Part shown: in pieces, positions 26,734 through 36,132 of the stretch
Position numbering within the stretch: position 1 is the stretch's first letter
How the letters are laid out: each line of letters begins with the position of its first letter
Source: Streptomyces sp. ALI-76-A
GTDB lineage: Bacteria > Actinomycetota > Actinomycetes > Streptomycetales > Streptomycetaceae
Reading direction: 5' to 3'
Length of the DNA: 64,000 nt
NCBI RefSeq assembly: GCF_030287445.1
Contig: NZ_JASVWB010000002.1
Coordinates: 5,084,001 to 5,148,000 of the forward strand
Notes under the pieces: generated by a model
Told to the model about the DNA's origin: nothing
Database searches by the model: none
The model's input: only the letters and a program-made list of their open reading frames with translations
Made by a program: the position numbers and the translations under genes

Positions 26734-28632
26734 ATGGCCGACGGGCCGGTGCTCGCGCACCTGCATTTCGGGCGCGAGGACGCCGAACGGGACGTGACCG
26801 ACGGTCTGCTGTTACGCGGCGGCTTCCTGCCCAACGCGGCCTACCGGGCCGCGCTGGCCGGGCGGAAGATGCTGATCATCGGCCGCAAGGGATCCGGCAA
26901 GAGCGCCATCTGCATGCAGCTGACGGCCGACGGCGGCCGGCACGCGGGGACGGTCCTGGTCACCCCGGACGAGGCGGCGGGCGAGCAGATCCGGCGGTTC
27001 GAACTGCAAGGGCTGCCGGGCGACTCGGCGAAGGCGCTGATCTGGCGGTACCTGTTCGCCGTGCACGCCGCCCGCCATCTGACGACGCACGCCAAGGACG
27101 CGCACGGCCGGCGGCCCGACTCGGTCAAGGTGCTGGCCCGGTTCCTGAAACAGAACGGGGAGGGGGCGGACGGCCGGCTGGGGGAGCGCGTCGCGCACGG
27201 CGCCAGGGGCCTGCAGACCTCCCTGTCCCTGGAGGCGTTCGGTTTCAAGGCGGGCCTGGACCTCGCGCAGTCGCCGTCCGAGGGCGCCCAGGCACTGCGG
27301 CAGCTGGAGGTCGTCGAACAGGGCGTGGCGCGGGCCTTCGCCGACGTCGGCTGCGACGGCGCGCACGGGCCGCTGCTGCTCATGGTCGACCAGCTGGAGC
27401 AGGTGTGGTCGGCGGAGCCGGACAGCGTCTCGATGGTGGTCGGGCTGCTGCTGGCCGCCAAGCACGCCGCCAGCCTCTACGCGCGCTCGGTGCGGTTCCT
27501 GCTGTTCCTGCGCGCGGACATCTACGACTCGCTGTCCTTCGGCGAGGGCGACAAGTTCCGCGGCGACGAACTGCGGATCGCCTGGACGGAACAGACACTG
27601 CGGGATCTCGCCCTGGCCCGCGCGCGGGCCTCCACCGGAGCGGAGCTGACCGAGGAGCGGCTGTGGCGGGAGCTGTTCCCGCGCACCGTGGAGGGCGAGG
27701 AGACCGCCGGATACCTCTTCCGCCGCTGTCTGCCCCGGCCGCGGGACGCCATCCAGTTCCTCAACCTGTGCCAGGAGACGGCCTGGCTGATCCACGGCCG
27801 GGACCGGATCACGGAGGCGGACGTCCTCCAGGCGGCCCGGCAGTTCTCCGCGTGGAAGCTCAAGGACCTGTCCCTGGAGTACCTGGTCGCGCACCCCTTC
27901 CTCAGGCATCTCTTCCCGCTGTTCCAGAACACCGGCTACGTGGTCACCCGGGCCGCGCTTGGCACCCGCTTCGAGGCGGCCGCCGAGTCGCTCCACGGGC
28001 TGTTCCCCGCCTACGCGGGCGCCCTGACGCTCCCCGGTGTCATCGACATCCTGTACGGCGTGGGGTTCCTCGGGGTGCGGCGCGGCAACGACGTCGTGTT
28101 CGCCGGTGACGACGACCTGCCGGTGCAGCCGCACGAGACGGAGTTCCACGTCCACCCCTGCTTCCGGGCCGCGCTCGGCGCGACCAGCGCGATCGACCTG
28201 CGGGACTACGAGTCGATCGCCATGGGCTCCCGCGTCGTCCAGGGCAGCCTGGGGTTCGACGTGGGCCACACGTTCACCAGCCGCGACGACCGGCTGGCAC
28301 GGGAACTGCGGCGCTCCTGCCACTCCGTTCTCGCCCAGACCGGGCGGGCGGTGAGCCTGGCGCGGGAGGCCCGGGACGAGATCAGCCGGCAGATCAACGG
28401 CGTCCTCGACGACGTCCACCGCATCGCCGCTGGCACCACGCCGGCCTTCGACGTGGACGACCAACTCCTGTCCACCGCCCACTACTTCGACACCCTCGCC
28501 GCCCAGCTCCTGGCCAGTGGACTGGACGACGGCGCGGGCGGCGCGGGCGGGGTGGCCCGCCGGATGGCGGAGGAGGCACGGCGGCTGCGACGGGTGGCGG
28601 GCGGCTCGTACGGGTCCTCGGACGGCGGCTGA
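26734..28632 (+). CDS. P-loop ATPase, Sll1717-like family
   Basis: A 632-residue protein with an N-terminal P-loop NTPase. Walker A is GRKGSGKSA (residues 50-58), preceded by hydrophobic MLIIG, and Walker B is LLLMVDQLEQVW (about 213-225). An arginine in FLLFLRADIYDSL is a possible sensor position. The C-terminal half contains a winged-helix-like stretch (PGVIDILYGVGFLGVRRGND) and a helical tail. The composition resembles Sll1717-type ATPases, STAND-like relatives found near phage-defence and signalling genes. There is no membrane segment. It appears as a single-gene unit ending at a strong hairpin. A function is not established. Confidence 0.78.
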   Translation: MADGPVLAHLHFGREDAERDVTDGLLLRGGFLPNAAYRAALAGRKMLIIGRKGSGKSAICMQLTADGGRHAGTVLVTPDEAAGEQIRRFELQGLPGDSAKALIWRYLFAVHAARHLTTHAKDAHGRRPDSVKVLARFLKQNGEGADGRLGERVAHGARGLQTSLSLEAFGFKAGLDLAQSPSEGAQALRQLEVVEQGVARAFADVGCDGAHGPLLLMVDQLEQVWSAEPDSVSMVVGLLLAAKHAASLYARSVRFLLFLRADIYDSLSFGEGDKFRGDELRIAWTEQTLRDLALARARASTGAELTEERLWRELFPRTVEGEETAGYLFRRCLPRPRDAIQFLNLCQETAWLIHGRDRITEADVLQAARQFSAWKLKDLSLEYLVAHPFLRHLFPLFQNTGYVVTRAALGTRFEAAAESLHGLFPAYAGALTLPGVIDILYGVGFLGVRRGNDVVFAGDDDLPVQPHETEFHVHPCFRAALGATSAIDLRDYESIAMGSRVVQGSLGFDVGHTFTSRDDRLARELRRSCHSVLAQTGRAVSLAREARDEISRQINGVLDDVHRIAAGTTPAFDVDDQLLSTAHYFDTLAAQLLASGLDDGAGGAGGVARRMAEEARRLRRVAGGSYGSSDGG

Positions 28633-28700
28633 GGTGTCCCCGGGGGCCGGCCGGGACGGGCCCCCGGAAGGGCCCGAGTGGGGCCGGGTGCGGCGGCGCC

Positions 28701-28740
28701 CGCCGCGCCGGAGAGCGCTCGTACGCTCCCCGGCGCGGCG
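28701..28740. terminator. Bidirectional terminator between ATPase gene and argS
   Basis: A 17-bp stem with one mismatch (CGCCGCGCCGGAGAGCG against CGCTCCCCGGCGCGGCG) and loop CTCGTA between two converging genes. Confidence 0.85.
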
Positions 28741-28748
28741 CCGGAGCC

Positions 28749-30521
28749 TCAGAGCCGCTCGGGCGTCCGGATGCCCAGCAGGGTCATGCCCTGCTGCAAG
28801 GTGCGGGCGGTCACGTCGCACAGGAACAGGCGGTTCTCGGCGACGTCCTGCGGCGGCGCCGGCTTGATCACCGGGCACTTGTCGTAGAACGACGTGAAGA
28901 GCGACGCCAGCTGGTAGAGGTACGCCGTCAGCTTGTGCGGGGCGTACTCCGCCGCCGCCTCCGCGACCGTCTCCGCGAACGCGTCGGCGTGCAGGCCCAG
29001 GGCCCGCTCCGCCTCGTGCAGCGGCAGCTCCGGGTGCGCGGACGGGCGTACGTCACCGGCCTTGCGCAGGATCGACCGGATCCGGGCGTACGCGTACTGG
29101 AGGTACACGCTGGTGTCGCCGTTCAGCGAGACCATCTGGTCCAGGTCGAACTTGTAGTCCCGGTTCGCCGACGTCGACAGGTCCGCGTACTTCACCGCGC
29201 CGATGCCCACCTGGGCGCCCCGCTCGGCGATCTCCTCCTCGGACAGGTCCTGCGCCTTCTCCCGGACGACGGCCGAGGCGCGGTCGACGGCCTCGTCCAG
29301 GAGGTCGACCAGGCGTACCGTCTCGCCCTCACGGGTCTTGAACGGCTTGCCGTCCTTGCCGAGCACGGTGCCGAAGGCCAGCTGGTGCGCCCTCACGTCG
29401 TCACCCAGCCAGCCCGCCCGGCGAGCCGTCTCGAAGACCATCTTGAAGTGCAGCGACTGGCGGGCGTCGACCACGTAGACCAGGGTGTTCGCCTTCAGGC
29501 CGAAGACGCGGTCGCGGATGGCGGACAGGTCCGTGGCCGCGTAGCCGTAGCCGCCGTCCGACTTCTGGACGATCAGCGGGACCGGGTTGCCGTCCGGGCC
29601 CTTGACGTCGTCGAAGAAGACGCACAGGGCGCCCTCGGAGCGGACCGCGACGCCCGACTCCTCCAGCAGGCGGCAGGTCTCCGCGAGCATGTCGTTGTAG
29701 CCGGACTCGCCGACGATGTCCGGGTCCCGGACCTCCATGTCCAGCTTCTCGAAGACGGAGAAGAAGTAGATCTTCGACTCGTCGACGAACCTCTGCCACA
29801 CGGCGAGCGTGTGCGCGTCCCCCGCCTGGAGGTCGACCACCCGGCGCCGGGCCCGCGTCTTGAACTCCTCGTCGGAGTCGAAGAGCCCCCGCGCGGCCTT
29901 GTAGAGGCGGCCCAGGTTCGACATCGCCTCCTCGCCGGAGACCTCGCCGTCCTCGGAGGACTTGTGGTCCAGCTCGTGCGGGTGCTCGTCCAGGTACTGG
30001 ATCAGCATGCCGAACTGGGTGCCCCAGTCGCCGATGTGGTGCCGCCGGACCACCGTCTCGCCGGTGAACTCCAGGAGGTGGACCACCGCGTCGCCGATCA
30101 CCGCGGACCGCAGGTGGCCGACGTGCATCTCCTTCGCCACGTTCGGCTGGGCGTAGTCGACGACCGTCGTACCCGGGTTCTCGGCGAACGGCACGCCCAG
30201 GCGGTCGGTGTCCGCGTACCGCGCGGCGAGGTTCTCCGTGATGGCCCGGTCGGCGAGCGTGACGTTCAGGAAGCCGGGGCCGGAGACCTCGATGTCCTGG
30301 ATCAGCTCACCGGTGACGACCTGGGAGACGACCTGCGCCGCCAGTTCCCGCGGGTTCGCCTTCGCCTTCTTCGCCAGCGCCAGGATGCCGTTGGCCTGGA
30401 AGTCGGCCCGGTCGCTTCGGCGCAGCAGCGGGTCGGCGGAACCGGCCTCCGGCAGGGCTGCCGAGAGGGCCGTCGCGAGGTGCTGCTGGACGCTGGCGCT
30501 GAGGGACGTGACCGGGGCCAT
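28749..30521 (-). CDS. argS: Arginyl-tRNA synthetase
   Basis: A 590-residue class I synthetase that charges tRNA-Arg. The N-terminal tRNA-recognition domain (1-110) includes [12 protein letters not shown]; the HIGH-type signature is [30 protein letters not shown] and [17 protein letters not shown] belong to the catalytic core. The KMSK lysine is replaced in most ArgRS, as appears to be the case here. The C-terminal anticodon-binding domain ends [14 protein letters not shown]. It is divergent from lysS, with 164 bp between start codons. Confidence 0.96.
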   Translation of the reverse strand: MAPVTSLSASVQQHLATALSAALPEAGSADPLLRRSDRADFQANGILALAKKAKANPRELAAQVVSQVVTGELIQDIEVSGPGFLNVTLADRAITENLAARYADTDRLGVPFAENPGTTVVDYAQPNVAKEMHVGHLRSAVIGDAVVHLLEFTGETVVRRHHIGDWGTQFGMLIQYLDEHPHELDHKSSEDGEVSGEEAMSNLGRLYKAARGLFDSDEEFKTRARRRVVDLQAGDAHTLAVWQRFVDESKIYFFSVFEKLDMEVRDPDIVGESGYNDMLAETCRLLEESGVAVRSEGALCVFFDDVKGPDGNPVPLIVQKSDGGYGYAATDLSAIRDRVFGLKANTLVYVVDARQSLHFKMVFETARRAGWLGDDVRAHQLAFGTVLGKDGKPFKTREGETVRLVDLLDEAVDRASAVVREKAQDLSEEEIAERGAQVGIGAVKYADLSTSANRDYKFDLDQMVSLNGDTSVYLQYAYARIRSILRKAGDVRPSAHPELPLHEAERALGLHADAFAETVAEAAAEYAPHKLTAYLYQLASLFTSFYDKCPVIKPAPPQDVAENRLFLCDVTARTLQQGMTLLGIRTPERL

Positions 30522-30685
30522 GGAGTTGGGTGCCGTTCTCCTCGTGGGATGGATGGACCCGGCCAGTATCCCATGGGGCGTAAAGCGGTTTTCCTGGGCG
30601 CGTGAGGGTCTGGGACAATGAGGCGGTCAGCCGTGCGACCGTACCGGCTGCTCATGAGAACCGTCAGAAAGAGGACGTGCCGATC

Positions 30686-32419
30686 GTGGCTCAGAGCACC
30701 GAGACCACCGACTGGGTCTCCCGTTTCGCGGATGAGGTCATCGAGGAGTCGGAGCGTCGGGCCCCGGGCAAACCGGTCGTCGTCGCGTCCGGCCTCTCCC
30801 CCTCCGGACCCATCCACCTGGGGAACCTGCGCGAGGTCATGACCCCGCACCTCGTCGCCGACGAGATCCGCCGCCGGGGCCACGAGGTGCGCCACCTGAT
30901 CTCCTGGGACGACTACGACCGCTACCGCAAGGTGCCCAAGGGCATCGCCGGGGTCGACGAGGAGTCCTACCGGCAGCACATCGGCAAGCCGCTGACCTCC
31001 GTCCCGGCGCCCGCGGGATCCGCCCACCCCAACTGGGCCGAGCACTTCAAGGCCGCGATGACCGCGGCGCTGGCCGAGCTGGGCGTGGAGTTCGACGGGA
31101 TCAGCCAGACCGCGCAGTACACCTCCGGCGTGTACCGCGAGCAGATCCTGCACGCCATCCGGCACCGGGCCGAGATCGACGCGATCCTCGACCAGTACCG
31201 CACCAAGAAGGTCCCCGACAAGAAGCAGCAGAAGCCCCTGGACGAGGCCGAGCTGGCGGCCGCCGAGGGGTCCGGCGCCGCCGCCGAGGACGACGGCGGC
31301 TCCGGTTCCGCCGGCTACTTCCCGTACAAGCCGTACTGCGGCAACTGCGAGAAGGACCTCACCACCGTCACCGCCTACGACGACGACACCACCGAGCTGA
31401 CGTACACCTGCGCCGAGTGCGGCTTCTCGGAGACCGTCCGGCTGAACGAGTTCAACCGCGGCAAGCTGGTGTGGAAGGTCGACTGGCCGATGCGCTGGGC
31501 GTACGAAGGGGTCGTCTTCGAGCCCTCCGGCGTCGACCACTCCTCGCCGGGCTCCTCGTTCCAGGTCGGCGGCCAGATCGTCGGGATCTTCGGGGGCAAG
31601 CAGCCGATCGGACCGATGTACGCGTTCGTCGGCATCAGCGGGATGGCCAAGATGTCGTCCTCCCGCGGCGGCGTCCCGACGCCCGCCGACGCCCTGCAGA
31701 TCATGGAACCGCAGCTGCTGCGCTGGCTGTACGCCCGCCGCAGGCCCAACCAGTCCTTCAAGATCGCCTTCGACCAGGAGATCCAGCGCCTGTACGACGA
31801 GTGGGACAAGCTCGACGCCAAGGTCGCGGACGGGTCCGCCCTGCCGGCCGACGTCGCCGCGCACGCGCGTGCCGTGGGCACCGCCGCCGGTGAACTGCCG
31901 CGCACCCCGCGGCCGTTGCCCTACCGGACCCTCGCCTCCGTCGCCGACATCACCGCCGGGCACGAGGACCAGGCCCTGCGCATCCTCAGCGAACTCGACC
32001 CGGCCGACCCGCTCACCTCGCTCGACGAGGCACGGCCGCGGCTCGACAAGGCCGAGGCGTGGATCAACACGCACGTGCCCGCCGACCAGCGGACCATCGT
32101 GCGCGAGGAGCCCGACCACGAGCTGCTGAAGTCCCTCGACGAGCCGTCCCGGCAGTCCCTGCGGCTGCTCGTCGACGGACTGGCCGGGCACTGGTCCCTC
32201 GACGGGCTCACCCACCTCGTCTACGGCGTGCCCAAGGTGCAGGCCGGCTTCCCGGCCGACGCCACGCCCAAGGAGCTGCCCCCGGAGATCAAGACCGCCC
32301 AGCGGTCGTTCTTCGCGCTCCTGTACCACCTGCTGGTGGGCCGGGACACCGGTCCCCGCCTGCCCACGCTGCTGCTGGCGGTCGGGCAGGAGCGGGTGCG
32401 GGTGCTGCTCGGGGAGTAG
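30686..32419 (+). CDS. lysS: Lysyl-tRNA synthetase, class I
   Basis: A 577-residue class I (archaeal-type) LysRS, unrelated in fold to the common bacterial class II enzyme. The HIGH-like motif is PIHLGNLREV, KMSSSRG carries the second signature, and a zinc-binding pair CGNC...CAEC lies near residues 215-250. Residues 185-210 hold an Ala/Gly/Asp-rich insertion. GTG 30686 is chosen because AAAGAGGA lies ten bases upstream; GTG 30677 would be too close to it. Streptomyces use this type, shared with archaea and spirochaetes. Confidence 0.95.
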   Translation: MAQSTETTDWVSRFADEVIEESERRAPGKPVVVASGLSPSGPIHLGNLREVMTPHLVADEIRRRGHEVRHLISWDDYDRYRKVPKGIAGVDEESYRQHIGKPLTSVPAPAGSAHPNWAEHFKAAMTAALAELGVEFDGISQTAQYTSGVYREQILHAIRHRAEIDAILDQYRTKKVPDKKQQKPLDEAELAAAEGSGAAAEDDGGSGSAGYFPYKPYCGNCEKDLTTVTAYDDDTTELTYTCAECGFSETVRLNEFNRGKLVWKVDWPMRWAYEGVVFEPSGVDHSSPGSSFQVGGQIVGIFGGKQPIGPMYAFVGISGMAKMSSSRGGVPTPADALQIMEPQLLRWLYARRRPNQSFKIAFDQEIQRLYDEWDKLDAKVADGSALPADVAAHARAVGTAAGELPRTPRPLPYRTLASVADITAGHEDQALRILSELDPADPLTSLDEARPRLDKAEAWINTHVPADQRTIVREEPDHELLKSLDEPSRQSLRLLVDGLAGHWSLDGLTHLVYGVPKVQAGFPADATPKELPPEIKTAQRSFFALLYHLLVGRDTGPRLPTLLLAVGQERVRVLLGE

Positions 32420-32430
32420 GTCCCCGCCTC

Positions 32431-32480
32431 ACGACGAGGGGGCGCCCGGTGGTGTGCTCCACCGGACGCCCCCTCGTCGT
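32431..32480. terminator. Bidirectional terminator between lysS and DUF2637 gene
   Basis: A 22-bp stem with one mismatch, starting ACGACGAGGGGGCG and ending CGCCCCCTCGTCGT. It abuts the stop codon of the convergent gene at 32481. Confidence 0.9.
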
Positions 32481-33833
32481 TCAGGCGATGTGGTCGTCCT
32501 CCAGCTCCGCGGTGTGGCGGTTCTGGAAACGCAGGACCATGCGCTTGGCCTCGGGGTCCGGGACCGGGATGCCGTACGTGGCCTCGACGTTGGCGCCGAA
32601 CTCACGCGGAGTCGGATAACCGCTGCCGCTTATCGACTGCTTGAAGATCTGGTAGTACGCCTCCTCGTCCGGCTCGACGACCGGGGCGCCACCACCTCCG
32701 CCCAGCTCACGCGTGCGGTTCGGGCCCACCGGGATGGGGAAGGTGCCCGTCTCCTCCGGAGAGGGCTCCTGAGCCGGGGGCTCCTCCTCGAACTGCTCGC
32801 GGTACTGGTCGGCCCGCTGCTGCTCCTCGTACCACTGGGCGTACTGCTCCGAGGGGTCGTACGTGGGGTCGTAGCCGCCCTGGTACGCGACCTCCTGCAC
32901 GGGGGGCTGGAACCACGGGCTCTGCTCGGCCTCGGGGTCGGCCTCGGCAAGGCCGGGGTCCTGCCGGCCCACGGGTGCCGGGCGCTGCCCGCCGGGAGGC
33001 ACGGCCGCCCCCTGCGGGCCGGGAGCCGGCTCGACGGCACGACCGCCCGCGGGCGCGGCGGACAACTCGGCGGGTCCGGCGGGCCGGCCGCCCGCGCCCG
33101 CCGCCGCCAGCTCGGACTGCGGTGCCGGCGGCAGCAGGGCAGGCTCGATGCCCGCCGCCGCGAGGCCCGCCGGAGCCGTCTCCGCCAGCGGCACCCCGTA
33201 GCGGGCCAGCCGCAGCGGCATCAGGCTCTCCACCGGGGCCTTCCGGCGCCAGGACCGGCCGAAGCGGGAGCGCAGCCGGGCCTGGTAGACGAGACGTTCC
33301 TGCTCCAGCTTGATGACCTGCTCGTAGGAACGCAGCTCCCACAGCTTCATGCGGCGCCACAGGAGGAAGGTGGGCAGCGGGGAGAGCAGCCAGCGGGTGA
33401 GCCGCACGCCCTCCATGTGCTTGTCGGCGGTGATGTCGGCCATGCGGCCGATCGCGTGCCGGGCCGCCTCGACCGACACCACGAACAGGATCGGGATCAC
33501 CGCGTGCATGCCCACGCCCAGCGGGTCCGGCCAGGCCGCCGCGCCGTTGAAGGCGATCGTCGCCGCCGTCAGCAGCCAGGCGGTCTGGCGCAGCAGCGGG
33601 AAGGGGATGCGGATCCAGGTCAGCAGCAGGTCCAGGGCCAGCAGGACGCAGATACCCGCGTCGATGCCGATCGGGAACACGTAACTGAAGTTCCCGAAGC
33701 CCTTCTGGAGGGCCAGCTCGCGGACCGCCGCGTACGAACCGGCGAAGCCGATGGCGGCGATGATCACGGCACCGGCCACGACCACGCCGATGAGAACGCG
33801 GTGCGTGCGTGTCAGCTTCAGTGGCGCGGCCAC
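32481..33833 (-). CDS. DUF2637 membrane protein (SpdB-like)
   Basis: A 450-residue protein with four hydrophobic segments in its first 140 residues (VLIGVVVAGAVIIAAIGFAG, IDAGICVLLALDLLLTW, WLLTAATIAFNGAAAW, AVIPILFVVSVEAARHAIG), the DUF2637 arrangement also seen in plasmid Spd/transfer proteins. A long Pro/Ala/Glu-rich cytoplasmic tail (about 220-400) follows, and then a folded end (YYQIFKQSISGSGYPTPREF). The tail end resembles a small winged-helix region of Spd-type proteins. GTG 33833 is used, with GGGGAG upstream. A chromosomal role is unknown. Confidence 0.8.
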   Translation of the reverse strand: MAAPLKLTRTHRVLIGVVVAGAVIIAAIGFAGSYAAVRELALQKGFGNFSYVFPIGIDAGICVLLALDLLLTWIRIPFPLLRQTAWLLTAATIAFNGAAAWPDPLGVGMHAVIPILFVVSVEAARHAIGRMADITADKHMEGVRLTRWLLSPLPTFLLWRRMKLWELRSYEQVIKLEQERLVYQARLRSRFGRSWRRKAPVESLMPLRLARYGVPLAETAPAGLAAAGIEPALLPPAPQSELAAAGAGGRPAGPAELSAAPAGGRAVEPAPGPQGAAVPPGGQRPAPVGRQDPGLAEADPEAEQSPWFQPPVQEVAYQGGYDPTYDPSEQYAQWYEEQQRADQYREQFEEEPPAQEPSPEETGTFPIPVGPNRTRELGGGGGAPVVEPDEEAYYQIFKQSISGSGYPTPREFGANVEATYGIPVPDPEAKRMVLRFQNRHTAELEDDHIA

Positions 33834-33988
33834 CCGTACTCCCCTCCCCGTGCGTGTTGTTGCGCGCAACAGAGTGGCACATGTGTGCGTCGGACGTGGT
33901 GCCGGTCTGTCGGGAGCCCGGTCCCCGTACGGGTCCGGGCTCCGTCAACCAGCCGGGTGGGCCCGCCGGTTGGGCCCAGGTGTGACAG

Positions 33989-34897
33989 TCAGCTCTTCTT
34001 CGCCGCTGAAGAGGACGGGGAGGCGCTCGCGGAGGGCGACGCCGGCTCGGACGCCGACTTGGAGGGGGACGGCGAGGCCGGCTTCGAGGGGGACGCGCTC
34101 TTCGACGCCGACGGGGCGCCGCCCGCCCTGCCCTCGCCGTTCGCCGACGACACCGCGGCCACCGCCTCCTTGGCCGCCTTCTGGGCGAGCTTCGTCAGGC
34201 TCGCGGCGCTCGGCGTCTTCTCACCGGCGAGACCCGCGCCGTTGTAGTCGACCGTGACGACGACGTTCTCGACGCGCGTGACGACCGTCTGCTGCCGGAA
34301 GGAGCCTTCCTTCTTCTTCAGGTCGTACGTCACCGTCGTCGCCTCGTCGCCCGTCCCGGCGAGCGGCTGCGACTTCGCGTTCTTCGCGCCCTCCGCCGAC
34401 CGGGCGTCCTGGACCTGCGTGGCGTAGTACGCCTGCGCCTGCTCGTCGCCCGAGCCGCGCGCGGTGTCCGACTCGAAGCGCAGCAGGGACACGTTCAGCC
34501 AGCGGAACTGGGAGCCCTTGACGCCGTTGTTGTCGAGACTCGTCCAGGAGCAACTGGCCCGCGCCGCCGTGTCGTCGGAGGCGCCCTCCTTGCCGGACTT
34601 CCCCTCCGGTACGAGATCCTCCAGGGTCTTCTTCGAGAGCACCGCGCACGGTTCCGGAAGCGAGTCGTACGCCGCCGCCTGCACCGTCGGTGACGGGCTG
34701 GCGGACACCGTCGCCCCCGCGCCGCTCGTGCTCGCGCTGCCGGCGTCGTCGGAGCCGGAGTCCGAGGAGCAGCCGGCGACGATCAGCATCGCCGGGACGG
34801 CCGCCGCGCCGACAAGGACGCGGCTGAGGCGCTTCGCCCGCCCGTCGCGCCGGTCCCGCTCGTCACTCCCCAGGTCTCGCTGTGCTGGTCGCTGCAT
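33989..34897 (-). CDS. DUF3558-like secreted lipoprotein
   Basis: A 302-residue lipoprotein. After an arginine-rich N-terminus comes the signal VLVGAAAVPAMLIVAGC, with lipobox VAGC, then a Ser/Gly/Ala linker. The globular part begins LPEPCAVLSKKTLEDLVPEG and has paired cysteines (C...SCSWTS), the DUF3558 pattern. The C-terminus is a Ser/Pro/Ala/Lys-rich tail of about 50 residues. It is expected on the outer face of the membrane. ATG 34897 has AAGGA at good spacing; ATG 34912 does not. It is paralogous to the next gene, and the function is unknown. Confidence 0.82.
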   Translation of the reverse strand: MQRPAQRDLGSDERDRRDGRAKRLSRVLVGAAAVPAMLIVAGCSSDSGSDDAGSASTSGAGATVSASPSPTVQAAAYDSLPEPCAVLSKKTLEDLVPEGKSGKEGASDDTAARASCSWTSLDNNGVKGSQFRWLNVSLLRFESDTARGSGDEQAQAYYATQVQDARSAEGAKNAKSQPLAGTGDEATTVTYDLKKKEGSFRQQTVVTRVENVVVTVDYNGAGLAGEKTPSAASLTKLAQKAAKEAVAAVSSANGEGRAGGAPSASKSASPSKPASPSPSKSASEPASPSASASPSSSAAKKS

Positions 34898-35030
34898 GGT
34901 TCCTTCACTCATGACGCTTGTGGTTCCTGCCGTCGGATCGGGTCCGAGGGGCCACGGTACGCGGTGGGGAAGCTGTGCGGCCTTGCTTCGTCTGCTTTGT
35001 GCGGACGGGTGAGGGGTCTGTGAAGGGGGA

Positions 35031-35915
35031 TCAGCCGGCCAGCGACTCGGCCAGCTGCGCGGCCAGATTCCGGGCCTTGTCCTGCATTTCCTTGCTGTCC
35101 GGGGCCACTCCGAGGGTCGCCGGCTGCTCCGCGTACTCGATGGTCACGATCACGTTCGACGTGCGGAACGCCACAGTCACCGTGCGCTGCTGGGCCGTCG
35201 ACCCGGAACTGCTCAACGCGTCGTCCAGGAACGCCTCGTCACCGAGCCCGTCGAGGAGCCGGGGCGCGAGGTCGGCCGGAGTGGCGGACGTCGAGGACGT
35301 GGGCGACGACGAAGAAGAGGCGGAGGAGGCGGCGGACGAGGACGGCGACGAGGACGCCGAGGCGGCGTCGGTCGGAGAGGCCGTCGGGCTGCCGGAACCC
35401 GCCGCGCTCTCGTCGGGGCTCGCCTCGCCGCTCCCGACGTCGGACACGGCGCTGGGGCTCACCGGCTCCGGGAGGTCGGCCGCTTCCTCCGTCGTCGCGA
35501 ACAACTGCTGCGCCTGGCTGTCGTCGCTGACGGAGGTGTCGTACGACACCACCCGCTCGAAGTCGACGAGCAGATGGTCGGTGGCGTTCGTGGACTCCAC
35601 CTTCCAGCGGCACCCGACCTTGCGGTCGGTGTCGAACGTGGGCGTCGCCTCGCCCGCGTACGCCTTCTCCCGCTGCGCCTCGTCGGTGATCTGCCGGATG
35701 CCGGGCAGCAGGGAGTCGAGGGTGTCCTGGCCGACCGCGCCGCAGGGCTCCGGGAGCGTGCGGTACCGGCCCGGCTCGGCGGCGACGGACGCGGTGCCGG
35801 CGTCGTCGGGGTTGGCGTGGTCCGTCGTGTCGTCGTCCCCCGAACCGCCGGTGCAGCCGACGAGCAGGGCCGCGAGGAGCGCGGCGACGCCGGGTACGTA
35901 CGCCTTCCGCTGCAC
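35031..35915 (-). CDS. DUF3558-like secreted lipoprotein, paralogue
   Basis: A 294-residue lipoprotein with signal VPGVAALLAALLVGC (lipobox LVGC). Its globular domain begins LPEPCGAVGQDTLDSLLPG and contains GCRWKVE, mirroring the neighbouring lipoprotein. A long Ser/Ala/Asp tract (about 165-215) splits the domain, after which RTVTVAFRTSNVIVTIEYAE corresponds to the strand seen near the end of the paralogue. GTG 35915 has GAGGAG upstream. The two genes probably arose by duplication and may share a transcript. Confidence 0.82.
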   Translation of the reverse strand: MQRKAYVPGVAALLAALLVGCTGGSGDDDTTDHANPDDAGTASVAAEPGRYRTLPEPCGAVGQDTLDSLLPGIRQITDEAQREKAYAGEATPTFDTDRKVGCRWKVESTNATDHLLVDFERVVSYDTSVSDDSQAQQLFATTEEAADLPEPVSPSAVSDVGSGEASPDESAAGSGSPTASPTDAASASSSPSSSAASSASSSSSPTSSTSATPADLAPRLLDGLGDEAFLDDALSSSGSTAQQRTVTVAFRTSNVIVTIEYAEQPATLGVAPDSKEMQDKARNLAAQLAESLAG

Positions 35916-36132
35916 GGTCAGGCTCCTCTCGACGGGGGGTCCACGGTGGGGGTGAGCTTGCGGATCCCAGTGTCCCCGCTGGTTATTCGCTTGCCGCACG
36001 GGGGCGGCCCCTGGAGACAATGTGTATCGCACGCATGGCCGTGGACGCCGGTCCGTTGTCCCTTTTCGTCGACCTTGGCGCCGGTTTTGCGTATCAGTGC
36101 TTCTGTTGTTTTTCCGGGGGAATGAGGACGTT

